DNA of 64,000 nt, taken from assembly GCA_903910555.1 (NCBI GenBank), contig CAIVZZ010000013.1, positions 124,001-188,000 of the forward strand, given 5' to 3'. Positions 49,797 through 61,597 of the stretch are shown here, one piece after another. Source of the stretch: an uncultured Gemmatimonadota bacterium. GTDB lineage: Bacteria; Gemmatimonadota; Gemmatimonadetes; Gemmatimonadales; Gemmatimonadaceae. The translations under genes and the position numbers were made by a program. How positions within the stretch are numbered: the first letter of the stretch is position 1; each line of letters begins with the position of its first letter. Below the pieces are notes generated by a model. It had not been told where the DNA came from. It did no database searches and saw only the letters and a list, made by a program, of their open reading frames with translations.

Positions 49797-50504
49797 TTAA
49801 GCCCCCCGCAGCGCTGCGGCTTCCGCTGCATGATCGGCCGCACGCACAAGGCAGAGCGACTCGTAGCGGCGCCGGACGAAATAGATCATGAGAAAAAGAA
49901 ATGCGAATGCGTTGACGCGCAGCGCGAGCACGTAGGTCGCGTCTACGGTTTCCGGGCTCGACTGCATCTGATGCAACGTGCGCCACCAGCGGACCGACAT
50001 GTACACGATTCCAACGTTGATCGCGCCGAGGATTCCCACGGCTGCGCTCCACTGCGCGCGCCGCTCAGGGTCGTCGACGAATTCACGAAGCGACAAGTAG
50101 CCGATAAAAATCAAAAAGAGCACAAGCGTGGATGTAAGCCGCGCATCCCACGCCCACCACACGCCCCACGTCGGCTTTCCGAAAATCATTCCGAGCGCGA
50201 GCGTCAGCCCGTTGAGCAGCGTGCCAACTTCTGCGGCGGCAGCGGCGGCGAGATCGTCGCGCTCGTCGCGCTTCCACAAATAGCGCAGACTGTAGAACAT
50301 CACGATCGCGAACGTCACCGACATGACCCACGCGGCCGGCACGTGTACGTAGATAATTTTCTCGAGATCACCCATATCGCGATCTGCCGGCGATTGCGTG
50401 AGCCCGAGCACCTGCCCTGCGATGAGAAAGAGAATCGTGAACGCGCCAAACAACGGCCAACGGCCGGCGCGAGGCGGAACCCACGATGTACTCTGTGTCG
50501 ACAT
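49797..50504 (-). CDS. ccmC: Heme ABC exporter permease CcmC
   Basis: The 235-residue protein has six helices and the WWD domain GVWWAWDARLTSTLVLFLIFIGYL, with histidines in YVHVPAAWVM. It hands heme to CcmE with CcmA/B. It lies 6 bases after ccmB. This subunit is well conserved and diagnostic. Confidence 0.95.
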   Translation of the reverse strand: MSTQSTSWVPPRAGRWPLFGAFTILFLIAGQVLGLTQSPADRDMGDLEKIIYVHVPAAWVMSVTFAIVMFYSLRYLWKRDERDDLAAAAAAEVGTLLNGLTLALGMIFGKPTWGVWWAWDARLTSTLVLFLIFIGYLSLREFVDDPERRAQWSAAVGILGAINVGIVYMSVRWWRTLHQMQSSPETVDATYVLALRVNAFAFLFLMIYFVRRRYESLCLVRAADHAAEAAALRGA

Positions 50505-50510
50505 ATCTGT

Positions 50511-51197
50511 TCAGGCCTCGATCACATGTTCGAAGGCAAGATGTGTGGCAATCAGAAAGATGACGTCATACGCGATCAGAAGCTTGATCCAGGCGTCCGC
50601 CTCGTGCATCAAGTCGCCGCCCAGCAGCGCTTTCGACGCCTGCATCGCGGCCAGGAGCGCCGGGACGAGCATCGGGAAGAGCAACAGCGGCAGCAAGACT
50701 TCACGCGCCCGGCTCCGGCTCGCCATCGAGGCGTAGAACGTTCCGAGCGTACAGATCCCGATCGCGCCCAGCACCAGCACGCCAATCAGGGCCGGCCACG
50801 CCGCCGGGATCGTCACCTGAAAGAGCACGATCCCAACGAGCACCACAATCACCAGCATCAACCCGACAAACGAAAGGTTCGCGAGCAGCTTCCCCGAAAA
50901 AATCGCCCAGCGCGAACCCGGATACAGCAGCAGCGGATCGAGCGCACCACTCTCGAGCTCCACCTGATACGACCGGTTGAACGCGAGCACCGCGGCAAAG
51001 AGCGCGGCAAGCCACAGCGCACCGGCGGCTGCGTCGCGAATCGCCTGCGTATCCGGTCCGAGCGCGAAGCCAAACAGCATCAATATTGTCACGCCCAGCG
51101 CGACGACTCCGTTGAATCCTGCCTTGGAACGGCGTTCCGTCGTGAGATCCTTCCACGCGATCGCGCGCACTCGGCGCCAATCATCTGCGAATGCCAC
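50511..51197 (-). CDS. ccmB: Heme exporter protein CcmB
   Basis: The 228-residue membrane protein has six helices and the typical start RRVRAIAWKDLTTERRSKAGFNG, followed by LYPGSRWAIFSGKLLAN. It forms the permease partner of CcmA. The start is GTG at 51197, overlapping the TAG stop of ccmA by one base (TAGTG). Confidence 0.92.
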   Translation of the reverse strand: MAFADDWRRVRAIAWKDLTTERRSKAGFNGVVALGVTILMLFGFALGPDTQAIRDAAAGALWLAALFAAVLAFNRSYQVELESGALDPLLLYPGSRWAIFSGKLLANLSFVGLMLVIVVLVGIVLFQVTIPAAWPALIGVLVLGAIGICTLGTFYASMASRSRAREVLLPLLLFPMLVPALLAAMQASKALLGGDLMHEADAWIKLLIAYDVIFLIATHLAFEHVIEA

Positions 51198-51856
51198 TAT
51201 GCGCGACCGTCGCGAAGCGTGAGCGTCCGCGAGAGTATCCCGGCCGCCGGCGCGAGCTCGTGCAACACGACGAGCGCTGCGCCTCCTCGCTGCACGATTT
51301 CCGTAATCACGCCGCTCATCATCGCGATCCCTTCAGCGTCGAGATTGCTGTACGGTTCGTCGAGCAGCAAAAGCTGCGGACGGCCGAGCAGGAGCCGTGC
51401 GACCGCGAGACGCCGCGCCATGCCGGCCGAGAAACCACGCACCCGCTCGCGCGCCGCATGCGTGAGCCCGACTCGCGCGAGTGCGGCGTTGATCTCCGTG
51501 GCCGCGGTGCCCGCGCCCTGGGAACCAAGCATGGTCGCGGCGAAACGGAGATTCTCCTCCGCCGTGAGATCTTCATACAAGCCCGGCTCGTGCGCGAGAA
51601 AGCCGATTCGCGCACGAACTTCATCGGGCGCGCGCACGATGTCGTGACCATAGATGCTCGCCGATCCGGCGTTCGGCCGGAGCAGCGTCGCAAGGATGCG
51701 GAGCAACGTGCTCTTCCCACTGCCGTTCGAGCCGAGCAGGCCGACCGTCTCTCCTGACCGGACCTGCAGCGTCACGCCACGCAAAACCCAGCGCGTGCCG
51801 AACCGGCGGGCCACGCCCGTGGCGTCAATCGCGAAGTCGGACGTGGGTTCCGCCAT
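51197..51856 (-). CDS. ccmA: Heme ABC exporter ATP-binding protein CcmA
   Basis: The 219-residue ATPase has Walker A GSNGSGKST, signature VRGFSAGMARRLAVA and Walker B LLLLDEPYSNLD. ATP hydrolysis drives release of holo-CcmE. The ATG at 51856 is only 18 bases downstream of the tRNA-Ala 3' end and has no strong ribosome binding site, suggesting dicistronic origin with the tRNA. It is the first gene of ccmABCDEFGH. Confidence 0.94.
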   Translation of the reverse strand: MAEPTSDFAIDATGVARRFGTRWVLRGVTLQVRSGETVGLLGSNGSGKSTLLRILATLLRPNAGSASIYGHDIVRAPDEVRARIGFLAHEPGLYEDLTAEENLRFAATMLGSQGAGTAATEINAALARVGLTHAARERVRGFSAGMARRLAVARLLLGRPQLLLLDEPYSNLDAEGIAMMSGVITEIVQRGGAALVVLHELAPAAGILSRTLTLRDGRA

Positions 51857-51874
51857 GCCGGGGGAGAAGTGAAG

Positions 51875-51947
51875 TGGAGCGTGTGGGGATCGAACCCACG
51901 ACCTCTGCCTTGCAAAGGCAGCGCTCTCCCAGCTGAGCTAACGCCCC
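51875..51947 (-). tRNA. tRNA-Ala (anticodon TGC)
   Basis: The 73-base minus-strand sequence folds into a full cloverleaf: acceptor GGGGCGT pairs with ACGCTCC, the D arm is GCTC-AGCTGGGA-GAGC, the anticodon arm CTGCC-TTTGCAA-GGCAG has the TGC anticodon, and the T arm is GTGGG-TTCGATC-CCCAC. The discriminator is A and the 3' CCA is not encoded. TATATT at 51979-51984 (minus strand) is a possible -10 box upstream. It precedes ccmA by 18 bases. Confidence 0.97.
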
Positions 51948-52040
51948 GATAAAAAATCCCGCATCCTGCATCGCAGGGAATATAACCCATAGAGCGGCCG
52001 CGATAGCGACCGCGATATGGCCGAACGCGGTTTCTGACAG

Positions 52041-53369
52041 TTACTCGTGCGCCGGCAGCGGCTCCATCGTCCGCGGATCCACCGGAACCTGCACCTCGTC
52101 CCTATACGGCGACGTCAGCAGGAACACACGGAACTTCGGGAACGCGTCCATGAAGCTCGTATAGCAGAAGCCCCACACGCCGAGGAACCCGAGGAAGATT
52201 CCAATCTCCCAGACGCCGAACGGTGCGTTCTCCGTCACGCCATACACCGAGGGATAGACCTCGACGTAGCGCACAATCCAAAGGCCGATGAAACTGCACG
52301 CCGCAAAGAAGAACATCGTCGGCGCCCACATCTTCGGCTTCACACCGATCAGACCGAAGAACGGCAACAGGAACGTCAACACGGCGCCCGTCATCGTCCA
52401 GTTCGTCCACGCATGCGTCAGGCGCAGCGTGAAGAAATGCGTTTCCTCGGACACGTTTCCGTACCAGATCACCAGGAACTGCGCGAACGTCAGATAGCCC
52501 CAGAACGCCGTGAAAGCGAAGCAGAGCTTGCCAACGTCGTGATAGTGCGCATCCGTGATGATGTCGTCGGCGCCGAGATGCTTCTTATAGAAGCGCAGCA
52601 GGACCGACAGCACCATGAGCGACACGATCCAGCCGCCCATGAATACCTGCCAGCCGTACATCGTGCTGAAGAAATGCGGATCGAGCGTCATCGACTGGTC
52701 CCAGGCGAGCACCACCCAGCCGAATCCGAAAATGATCGTCATGAAGACGGCGAGCTTGCCCTGCAGCGAATGCGTGCTGTGCAGTTCGCGGCGTTCTTCA
52801 CCAAAGCCCGCGCGCATTTTCGCGCGGAGACCGGTCGCCCATTTGGCGCCGCCTTCCGGCGACACACCAACGTCCAGACGCACCGACGTCCACACATACC
52901 AAAGCTGCAGCGCGGTGATGATCGCGAACACACCGATCGAGCGGATCGCGAAGAACTGATGAGCGAGATAGACCTGCTTCTCGTGCTGAAGCGATGGCAG
53001 CTGCTTCCACCACGGATAGACATGGCTCTTGCCGAACACGACCATCACGATCAGACCGATCAGCGCGAACGGCAGGAACGAGACGAACCCTTCCGAGAAG
53101 CGGATGATTCCGCGCGACCAGCGTGCGGTGGTGATGCGCTGCACCGCGACGAACATCACCGCAGCCGACGAGATCGTCGTGAAGAACAGCCAGTTCACCT
53201 GAAACGCATGCCACGCGCGATCGTTGCCGGACGCGATGCCCACGGCGAACAGCGCCATGCCAAGCAGCGCGAGCACGAGTGACAGCTGCCGGATCATCGG
53301 CGGCAGCGGTTTCGCGCCGGCACTGATGACGCGCTCGCGCGAAATCACGGGGGACTGAGTCGCACTCAT
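52041..53369 (-). CDS. actF: Alternative complex III, ActF membrane subunit
   Basis: The 442-residue protein has about ten membrane helices and the start SPVISRERVISAGAKPLPPMI. Blocks HAFQVNWLFFTT, WSRGIIRFSEG and HQFFAIRSIGVF are typical of ActF, which belongs to the NrfD-like quinol-binding superfamily. It is the last of actABCDEF and overlaps actE by 4 bases. The complex oxidises quinol and reduces cytochrome c or an oxidase. Confidence 0.9.
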   Translation of the reverse strand: MSATQSPVISRERVISAGAKPLPPMIRQLSLVLALLGMALFAVGIASGNDRAWHAFQVNWLFFTTISSAAVMFVAVQRITTARWSRGIIRFSEGFVSFLPFALIGLIVMVVFGKSHVYPWWKQLPSLQHEKQVYLAHQFFAIRSIGVFAIITALQLWYVWTSVRLDVGVSPEGGAKWATGLRAKMRAGFGEERRELHSTHSLQGKLAVFMTIIFGFGWVVLAWDQSMTLDPHFFSTMYGWQVFMGGWIVSLMVLSVLLRFYKKHLGADDIITDAHYHDVGKLCFAFTAFWGYLTFAQFLVIWYGNVSEETHFFTLRLTHAWTNWTMTGAVLTFLLPFFGLIGVKPKMWAPTMFFFAACSFIGLWIVRYVEVYPSVYGVTENAPFGVWEIGIFLGFLGVWGFCYTSFMDAFPKFRVFLLTSPYRDEVQVPVDPRTMEPLPAHE

Positions 53370-54097
53370 GGCTTGATCTCCGACTTCTTAGCCTCGCCTT
53401 CGGCCGCTGCAGCATGTGCGGCGTGCGCGACGACGACCGGATGGAAGTATTTGGCAGGAACTGTCGGACCGAGACGCGTTACGCCGGGAAGCTTGTCGCC
53501 CGTTTCGCCTGGGCGGCCGACCGGACCAACGACCACGGGATACTTCCCCTGCAGGCCGCGCACGTAGTTCACGACGTCCCAGCGATCGGCTTCTTCAATA
53601 CGATTGTACGGCGGCATCAACCCGCGGCCGTTGCGAATCATTCCCCACAGATAGCCGTCGCTTCGCGCCTTGGCCTGATCCGTGAGAAGGCTCGGCGGGA
53701 ATCCATACGCCGGATTCAGCTGCTTGAGGGCACCGTTGGCGTCACCAGCTTCGCCGTGGCAAACCGCGCAGTTGATCTGAAAATACTTGCGGCCGTTGAG
53801 CAACGAGCGATCGTCAACAGCAACCGGGTTCGGCAGGAACGACATCGAGTCGACCGTACCGGGCATCGGCTGTCCCGAAATCTGATAGATCGACACGAGC
53901 GTTCCGTTCGTGCCGACCGATCCGGCGGGCTGCCCGCGGAAGCCCTTCAGCTCGCCGCTGTCCGCGGAGAACTCGCCCCAGGGGTGGATCGACGGCTGCT
54001 GCTTGAAATCGGTGAACCAGTCGCACGCGCCCAAGCTGAGCGTTGCGCCGAGGAACACCGCGGCGTGAATGCTTCGCGCGAAAGTGTTACTGCGCAC
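53366..54097 (-). CDS. actE: Alternative complex III, ActE cytochrome c lipoprotein
   Basis: The 243-residue protein has a lipobox ending LGAC in its signal sequence, then one heme c site CAVCH (residues about 114-118) and an axial Met candidate in GRGLMPPYNRI. It is a monoheme periplasmic electron carrier. The start GTG at 54097 has GGAGG 6 bases upstream and overlaps the actD stop by 11 bases; an ATG 45 bases earlier is less likely. Confidence 0.88.
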   Translation of the reverse strand: MRSNTFARSIHAAVFLGATLSLGACDWFTDFKQQPSIHPWGEFSADSGELKGFRGQPAGSVGTNGTLVSIYQISGQPMPGTVDSMSFLPNPVAVDDRSLLNGRKYFQINCAVCHGEAGDANGALKQLNPAYGFPPSLLTDQAKARSDGYLWGMIRNGRGLMPPYNRIEEADRWDVVNYVRGLQGKYPVVVGPVGRPGETGDKLPGVTRLGPTVPAKYFHPVVVAHAAHAAAAEGEAKKSEIKP

Positions 54098-54590
54098 CGT
54101 GCACCTCCACCGCGCCGCAGCGACGCAGAATGGCTTCAGCATCTTTCAGTTTTTCGGGAGCACATTGGACCCAGACGCCATAGTCGCCATGACTAAAGCG
54201 GCCGTCGTAGCCGACCGTCATGGTAAGGCGCGGGATACCGGCGCAGATGAACAAGCCGGCGACCGTCGACAAACCGCCGACGAGCACCATCAGTTCGAAC
54301 GAGAACACCGTGAACGGAATCCAGGTGGAGATCGCCTTGCCGCCGACAACAAGCGGCCAGTAGTTCGAGCACCAAATCGCGATCCAGTATCCGGCGCACG
54401 CGCCGAAGAGACCGCCGGCGAGCGTGAACTTGCGCACCGGACTCACAGCCGGATGAACCGCGTGCTCGAGCTCGTGACGCGGCGTCGGCGTGTACACCGT
54501 GATTTCGCCCGTCCGATCCTTCTTCAGCGCCTCGATGGCGTCGACCGTCGCGTCCAATTCCTTGAACGCGCCAAGCATGCCTTGAATCAT
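54087..54590 (-). CDS. actD: Alternative complex III, ActD (DUF3341)
   Basis: The 167-residue protein has two membrane helices (LAGGLFGACAGYWIAIW and FTVFSFELMVLVGGLSTVAGLFI) with the N-terminal start MIQGMLGAFKELDATVDAIEAL, typical of DUF3341/ActD. It overlaps actC by 4 bases. Its role is structural. Confidence 0.88.
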   Translation of the reverse strand: MIQGMLGAFKELDATVDAIEALKKDRTGEITVYTPTPRHELEHAVHPAVSPVRKFTLAGGLFGACAGYWIAIWCSNYWPLVVGGKAISTWIPFTVFSFELMVLVGGLSTVAGLFICAGIPRLTMTVGYDGRFSHGDYGVWVQCAPEKLKDAEAILRRCGAVEVHGAQ

Positions 54591-56016
54591 GCGTGGTCTC
54601 CCGGTGTGTCAGCGTGGAAGTCGGCGCCCGGATGTGCGCGCTTGAGCTTCGGCGGCACGATTTCCTTGATTTCAGAAATCGCGAGCACCGGCAACTGACG
54701 GATGAACAGCAGGAACCACATGAAGAACCAGCCGAACGATCCGATCAGAATCGAATAGTCGACAAACGTCGGCGTGTAGCTCGTCCACTGCCACGGCTCG
54801 TACTCGTGCGAGAGACCCGGCACGATGATGACGAACCGCTCGAACCACATCCCGATGTTGATGAAGAACGAAAGGAAGAACAGCCAGCTCGGGTTGCGGC
54901 GCAGGCTCTGCGAGAAGAGCGAGAGCGGCAGAATCATGTTGCACGTCAGCATGATCCACGCGGCCCACCACCACTGACCGAACACGCGGTTCCACCAGTA
55001 CTGCTGCTCGACCGGCGATCCGCCATACCAGCCGATGAAGAACTCGACCAGGTACGCGCAGCCGACGACCATCGACGTAAAGAGGCAGAGCTTTGCGCCT
55101 GCGTCGAGATGGTTGAGCGTGACGTAGTGCTGGAGCTTGAACAGTTTGCGAATCGGGATGATGATCGTGAAGACCATTCCCATGCCGGAGAAGATTGCGC
55201 CGGCAACGAAGTACGGTGCGAAAATCGTCGTATGCCAGCCGGGCACCAGCGACATCGCGAAGTCGAACGACACGATCGAGTGCACCGAGAGCACCAGCGG
55301 CGTCGAGAACGCGGCCAGGAACAGATATGCGCGTGCGAAGTGGCGCCACTCGGCTTCCGAGTTACGCCAGCCGAACGAGAGCGCCGACAAAATCTGCTTC
55401 TTGATCGGGTTCTTCTCGGCATCGCGCAGCGTCGCGACGTCCGGAATCAGGCCGATGAAGAGGAAGGTCGTCGAGATCGTCAGATACGTCGAAATGGCGA
55501 ACACGTCCCACACGAGCGGACTCTTGAAGTTCGGCCAAATCAAGCGCCAGTTCGGATACGGGATCAGCCAGAAGAACTTCCACGGCCGGCCTAGGTGCAG
55601 AATCGGGAAAAGGCCTGCCGTCATGACGGCGAAGACCGTCATTGCTTCTGCGCAGCGGTAGATCGTCGTGCGGAAGCCGGCGCGGAACAGATATAGAATG
55701 GCCGAGATCAGCGTGCCTGCGTGCCCGATACCGATCCAGAACACGAAGGTGACGATGTACACGCCCCACATGACGGGCGGGTTGTAGCCGGCGACGCCGA
55801 GGCCCTCGTGGATTTGATACGTCCACGCCAAGCCGCCGATGATCAGGCAGAAAATCGCGACGAGCAGGCAGAGGAACCACCCCTTGCTCGGGCGGAGCGT
55901 CGCCATGATTTCGCGATCGACTTGCTCGTAGTCCTTCACCGCAGGCAGCTGGAGCCCAGCCTTGGCGATGTTCGGCCGCGCCGGCATGTCGTTGTCGGGA
56001 TGCGCCATGGTCGCCA

Positions 56017-56017
<1 letters not shown>
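54587..56017 (-). CDS. actC: Alternative complex III, ActC (NrfD-like quinol-binding subunit)
   Basis: The 476-residue protein has about ten helices. NPPVMWGVYIVTFVFWIGIGHAGTLISAILYLFR and FPILHLGRPWKFFWLIPYPN are NrfD/PsrC-type blocks, with FINIGMWFERFVIIV near the end. It binds quinol on the periplasmic side. The ATG overlaps the actB TAA stop by one base (TAATG at 56017), so the longer frame upstream is discounted. Confidence 0.93.
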
Positions 56018-59076
<3,059 letters not shown>

Positions 59077-59086
59077 CTCGCGATTC

Positions 59087-59812
59087 CTAGTAGTGGCAGT
59101 TCGAGCAATCGTACGACGCCTTTTTGCGCGGCATCGCGATCGTCGCTGAATCAGGCACGTAGCCGGCGGCCTTTACGCCCTCGGCTGGCGAGTATCCCTG
59201 CACGTGACAGCTGACGCACCAGCCCATGTTGAGCGATGCGTACTGGAAAACCTGGGGCATGTTGTTGATCTGACCGTGGCACGTCTGGCAGGTGACGCCG
59301 GCATTCACGTGGCGCATGTGCGGGAAATGCACGTACTCGGGAACCTTATGCACGCGCACCCACGGCACCGGCTGCTTCGAGCCGGCGAACTTGGCGAGCT
59401 TCTGAATTTCCGGCCGATCTAGGCCGACGACCGTATGGCAGCCCATGCAGGTTCCCACGGCGGGGAGACCCGGATCAGGCGATTTGAAAGCTGAGAAGTG
59501 GCAGTACACGCAGTTGAGCTTCAGCCCGTTCACGTGCACCGGGTGCGGAAACTTGATCGGCTGCACGGGCGAACGGCCGGTGCCCTGTCCGATATAGTGC
59601 GTGTAACCAGAGGCTCCACTGTACGCCCACGGACCCGGAACGGCTTTGCCGCTGGCTTCGCGGTTGGCGGTTTCGGTGGCGGTTTCCTTTTTGCCAGTGG
59701 GAGCGGGAGTAGCGGCGCCCTGTTGAGCGCCCGCATACGCGGACATCATCGTGGCTGTGACAGCGATGGCAGCCACACCGGCAATGGCGGCCCACTTCCT
59801 GAGTCCGGTCAT
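59087..59812 (-). CDS. actA: Alternative complex III, ActA pentaheme cytochrome c
   Basis: The 241-residue protein has an N-terminal signal or anchor and five CXXCH heme sites: CVYCH, CMGCH, CQTCH, CVSCH and CSNCH (the last ends the protein). Five hemes are typical of ActA. It accepts quinol electrons from ActB/C and passes them on. As the first gene of the operon it is preceded by a CRP-type palindrome and a long inverted repeat. Maturation needs the adjacent Ccm system. Confidence 0.94.
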   Translation of the reverse strand: MTGLRKWAAIAGVAAIAVTATMMSAYAGAQQGAATPAPTGKKETATETANREASGKAVPGPWAYSGASGYTHYIGQGTGRSPVQPIKFPHPVHVNGLKLNCVYCHFSAFKSPDPGLPAVGTCMGCHTVVGLDRPEIQKLAKFAGSKQPVPWVRVHKVPEYVHFPHMRHVNAGVTCQTCHGQINNMPQVFQYASLNMGWCVSCHVQGYSPAEGVKAAGYVPDSATIAMPRKKASYDCSNCHY

Positions 59813-59854
59813 TAACTATCCGGGGAAATACGGAGGAGACTGGGGTAAACGGCT

Positions 59855-59874
59855 CTTGTGAAAAGAATCACAAG
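59855..59874. promoter_or_regulatory. Perfect CRP/FNR-family palindrome upstream of actA
   Basis: CTTGTGA-N6-TCACAAG at 59855-59874 contains the exact CRP core TGTGA-N6-TCACA. Its centre is 52 bases upstream of the actA start. It lies between the actA start and the long inverted repeat at 59936. Confidence 0.65.
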
Positions 59875-59935
59875 GGTCGTTGGGACAAGTTAAAATGCAT
59901 ACGCGGCTGGGAGTTGCGCAACCCTTTGTTAACTG

Positions 59936-60067
59936 CGGCGACTGGCGACTGGTAAATGGCGATCTGGCGCATCGCGAGCGGCACGGAGTGAGTAGACAAA
60001 CGTTGTTCTACGCGCTGCTCGCGAGTCGCGATGCACCAGATCGCCATTTACGAGTCGCCAGTCGCCG
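59936..60067. repeat. Long near-perfect inverted repeat upstream of actA
   Basis: A 42-base left arm (59936-59977) matches the complement of the right arm (60026-60067) at 40 of 42 positions, with a 48-base spacer. The arms carry GGCGACTGGCGAC text also seen in the repeat at 14278. The right arm reaches to within 2 bases of the TrmJ stop. It could be a terminator-like RNA stem or a mobile palindromic element. Confidence 0.85.
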
Positions 60068-60069
60068 TT

Positions 60070-60819
60070 TCAGTCCGGCAACCCTCTTCGAATACGATCG
60101 ATTGTCCGGAGCACTTCGATTCCCATCGCTCTCACGAGCATCAGTTCCCTGCCGTCGGGTTCCGCTCTCGCGAGCAAAGAGCGAACTGAGCGCATCACAT
60201 TCGCTTGATTTCTCGTGCGGAAAAACCGGATTTCTTCGAGAGCCCGCTCGAGATCGACATACGTCTGATCCCAATCGCTCTGCTCTGCGGGTGCCGCTTC
60301 CTTCTTTGGTGGAGCGAGGACGCGCGTGGCGTCGCCGGCGGTCAGATGCAGCTCGTACAGTGCGATCATCACGGCCTGCGCGAGATTGAGCGAACTGTGT
60401 TCGGTCGTCGGAATGTGGATGAGCAGCTGCGCGAGATCGAGCGCCTCATTCGGCAGACCGTGATCTTCCTGTCCGAAGAGCAGCGCGACTTTTCCCTCCG
60501 CGGCGCTCTCAATAAGCTGCGCGGCCATCTCGCGCGGCGTTGCAACGGCCCAGCGCACCTTTCTGCGTTTTCCCGCAAACGCGGCGACCTTCACGCAATC
60601 GGCGAGCGCGCTTTGCAGTGAATCGAAGTGCACGATTTGATCGACGAGATCGCGCGTGCCGTGCGCGACTCCTTCAATTCGCCAGGGATCGTACTGCACC
60701 GGCTTCACCAATCGCAGGTGACGCACACCCATGTTTTTCATCGCGCGGATTGTCGCGGCGATATTGATCGGGTCCTGGGGTTCGTTCAGGACGATGACGA
60801 CGCTGTCGAGGACTGACAT
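60070..60819 (-). CDS. trmJ: TrmJ-like tRNA/rRNA methyltransferase (SPOUT, TrmH family)
   Basis: The 249-residue protein has the SPOUT knot motifs: VIVLNEPQDPINIAATIRAMKNMG (motif 1), LLFGQEDHGLPNEAL (motif 2) and IHIPTTEHSSLNLAQAV (motif 3), and a C-terminal helical extension of TrmJ type. Such enzymes 2'-O-methylate tRNA position 32. It is followed on the minus strand by the inverted repeat and actA, and its start at 60819 lies 17 bases after the preceding hypothetical gene. TrmJ versus other TrmH members is by length. Confidence 0.88.
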   Translation of the reverse strand: MSVLDSVVIVLNEPQDPINIAATIRAMKNMGVRHLRLVKPVQYDPWRIEGVAHGTRDLVDQIVHFDSLQSALADCVKVAAFAGKRRKVRWAVATPREMAAQLIESAAEGKVALLFGQEDHGLPNEALDLAQLLIHIPTTEHSSLNLAQAVMIALYELHLTAGDATRVLAPPKKEAAPAEQSDWDQTYVDLERALEEIRFFRTRNQANVMRSVRSLLARAEPDGRELMLVRAMGIEVLRTIDRIRRGLPD

Positions 60820-60836
60820 GAACGGCGGTCGCGCGG

Positions 60837-61496
60837 TTACTTCGGCGGCAACGCTTTCGCGTACGCCTTCGAGAGCGCGGCTGCGACATCGCGTTCAATA
60901 ATCAGGCTGCCGAGTGCGAGACGGAGATGGCTCTTCACATCCTCGAGCTCAGCCACCGACGCTCTCTGAAAGTTGAGCGCATGCCCGAGCGAAAACGCGG
61001 CCATCGCGCTGTTGAACGCCTGATCCTGCACACGATCGTAGAGTTCCTGACGATGGTACGCCGCCGTAAATTTCTGCACTTCGGCGTAGCTCATCAGGCC
61101 GAACGCGCCGGTCATTTCCGCCGTGGTGCGGCTCGCGGAATTCAGCTCGACGAGATCGTACGAGTAAATCACGCTCGACGTGTCCGAGCCGAACAATGCG
61201 GCGGCCTCGCCGGCCCGCTGTCTGTCGGCCGAAACGGCGTCGAGCACGGTGATCCCGTGCTCAAGATGCTGTTGCATGACGCCGAGCTCGCCAATCAAGT
61301 GCTCGAGTTCGGTCCGATTGCTCTGCACCTCGGCGGTCAGCGTGGCCCGCGCCTCGCGGACAAGCGCGCGATGACGTACGCTCTCGAGGATTCCGTCGAG
61401 TGAGAGTGCGATCAGGATGCCGACCGTGACGATGCACAGGTGGACGACAGCTTCCTTCCACGAGAGAATCGGTTTGTTCGGTGCATGCACTTCCAT
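60837..61496 (-). CDS. Hypothetical membrane-anchored protein
   Basis: The protein of about 219 residues has one membrane helix near the N-terminus (AVVHLCIVTVGILIALSLDGI), then a long, mostly helical domain with charged heptads (REARATLTAEVQSNRTELEHLIGELGVMQQHLEHG) suggesting a coiled coil. ATG at 61496 has GAGG 8 bases upstream; a GTG at 61565 in the same frame would add 23 residues. Function unknown. Confidence 0.65.
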   Translation of the reverse strand: MEVHAPNKPILSWKEAVVHLCIVTVGILIALSLDGILESVRHRALVREARATLTAEVQSNRTELEHLIGELGVMQQHLEHGITVLDAVSADRQRAGEAAALFGSDTSSVIYSYDLVELNSASRTTAEMTGAFGLMSYAEVQKFTAAYHRQELYDRVQDQAFNSAMAAFSLGHALNFQRASVAELEDVKSHLRLALGSLIIERDVAAALSKAYAKALPPK

Positions 61497-61597
61497 GACG
61501 ACAGCCTCGGCCTTTGATGTGGGCGCGGAATGACCGCGCGGAAGCGAAGCTATAGTATTCTTCACACATTCACCATCCGAACCACCGAACCGACTGA

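Noticed and set aside
49830-51647. A plus-strand open frame of 605 codons across ccmA to ccmC
   Set aside because: It crosses three genes with firm ccm assignments and lies on the opposite strand, with composition typical of an antisense frame.
52047-53282. A plus-strand open frame of 411 codons against actF
   Set aside because: Antisense shadow of a 10-helix membrane protein; Arg/Glu-rich composition and no motif.
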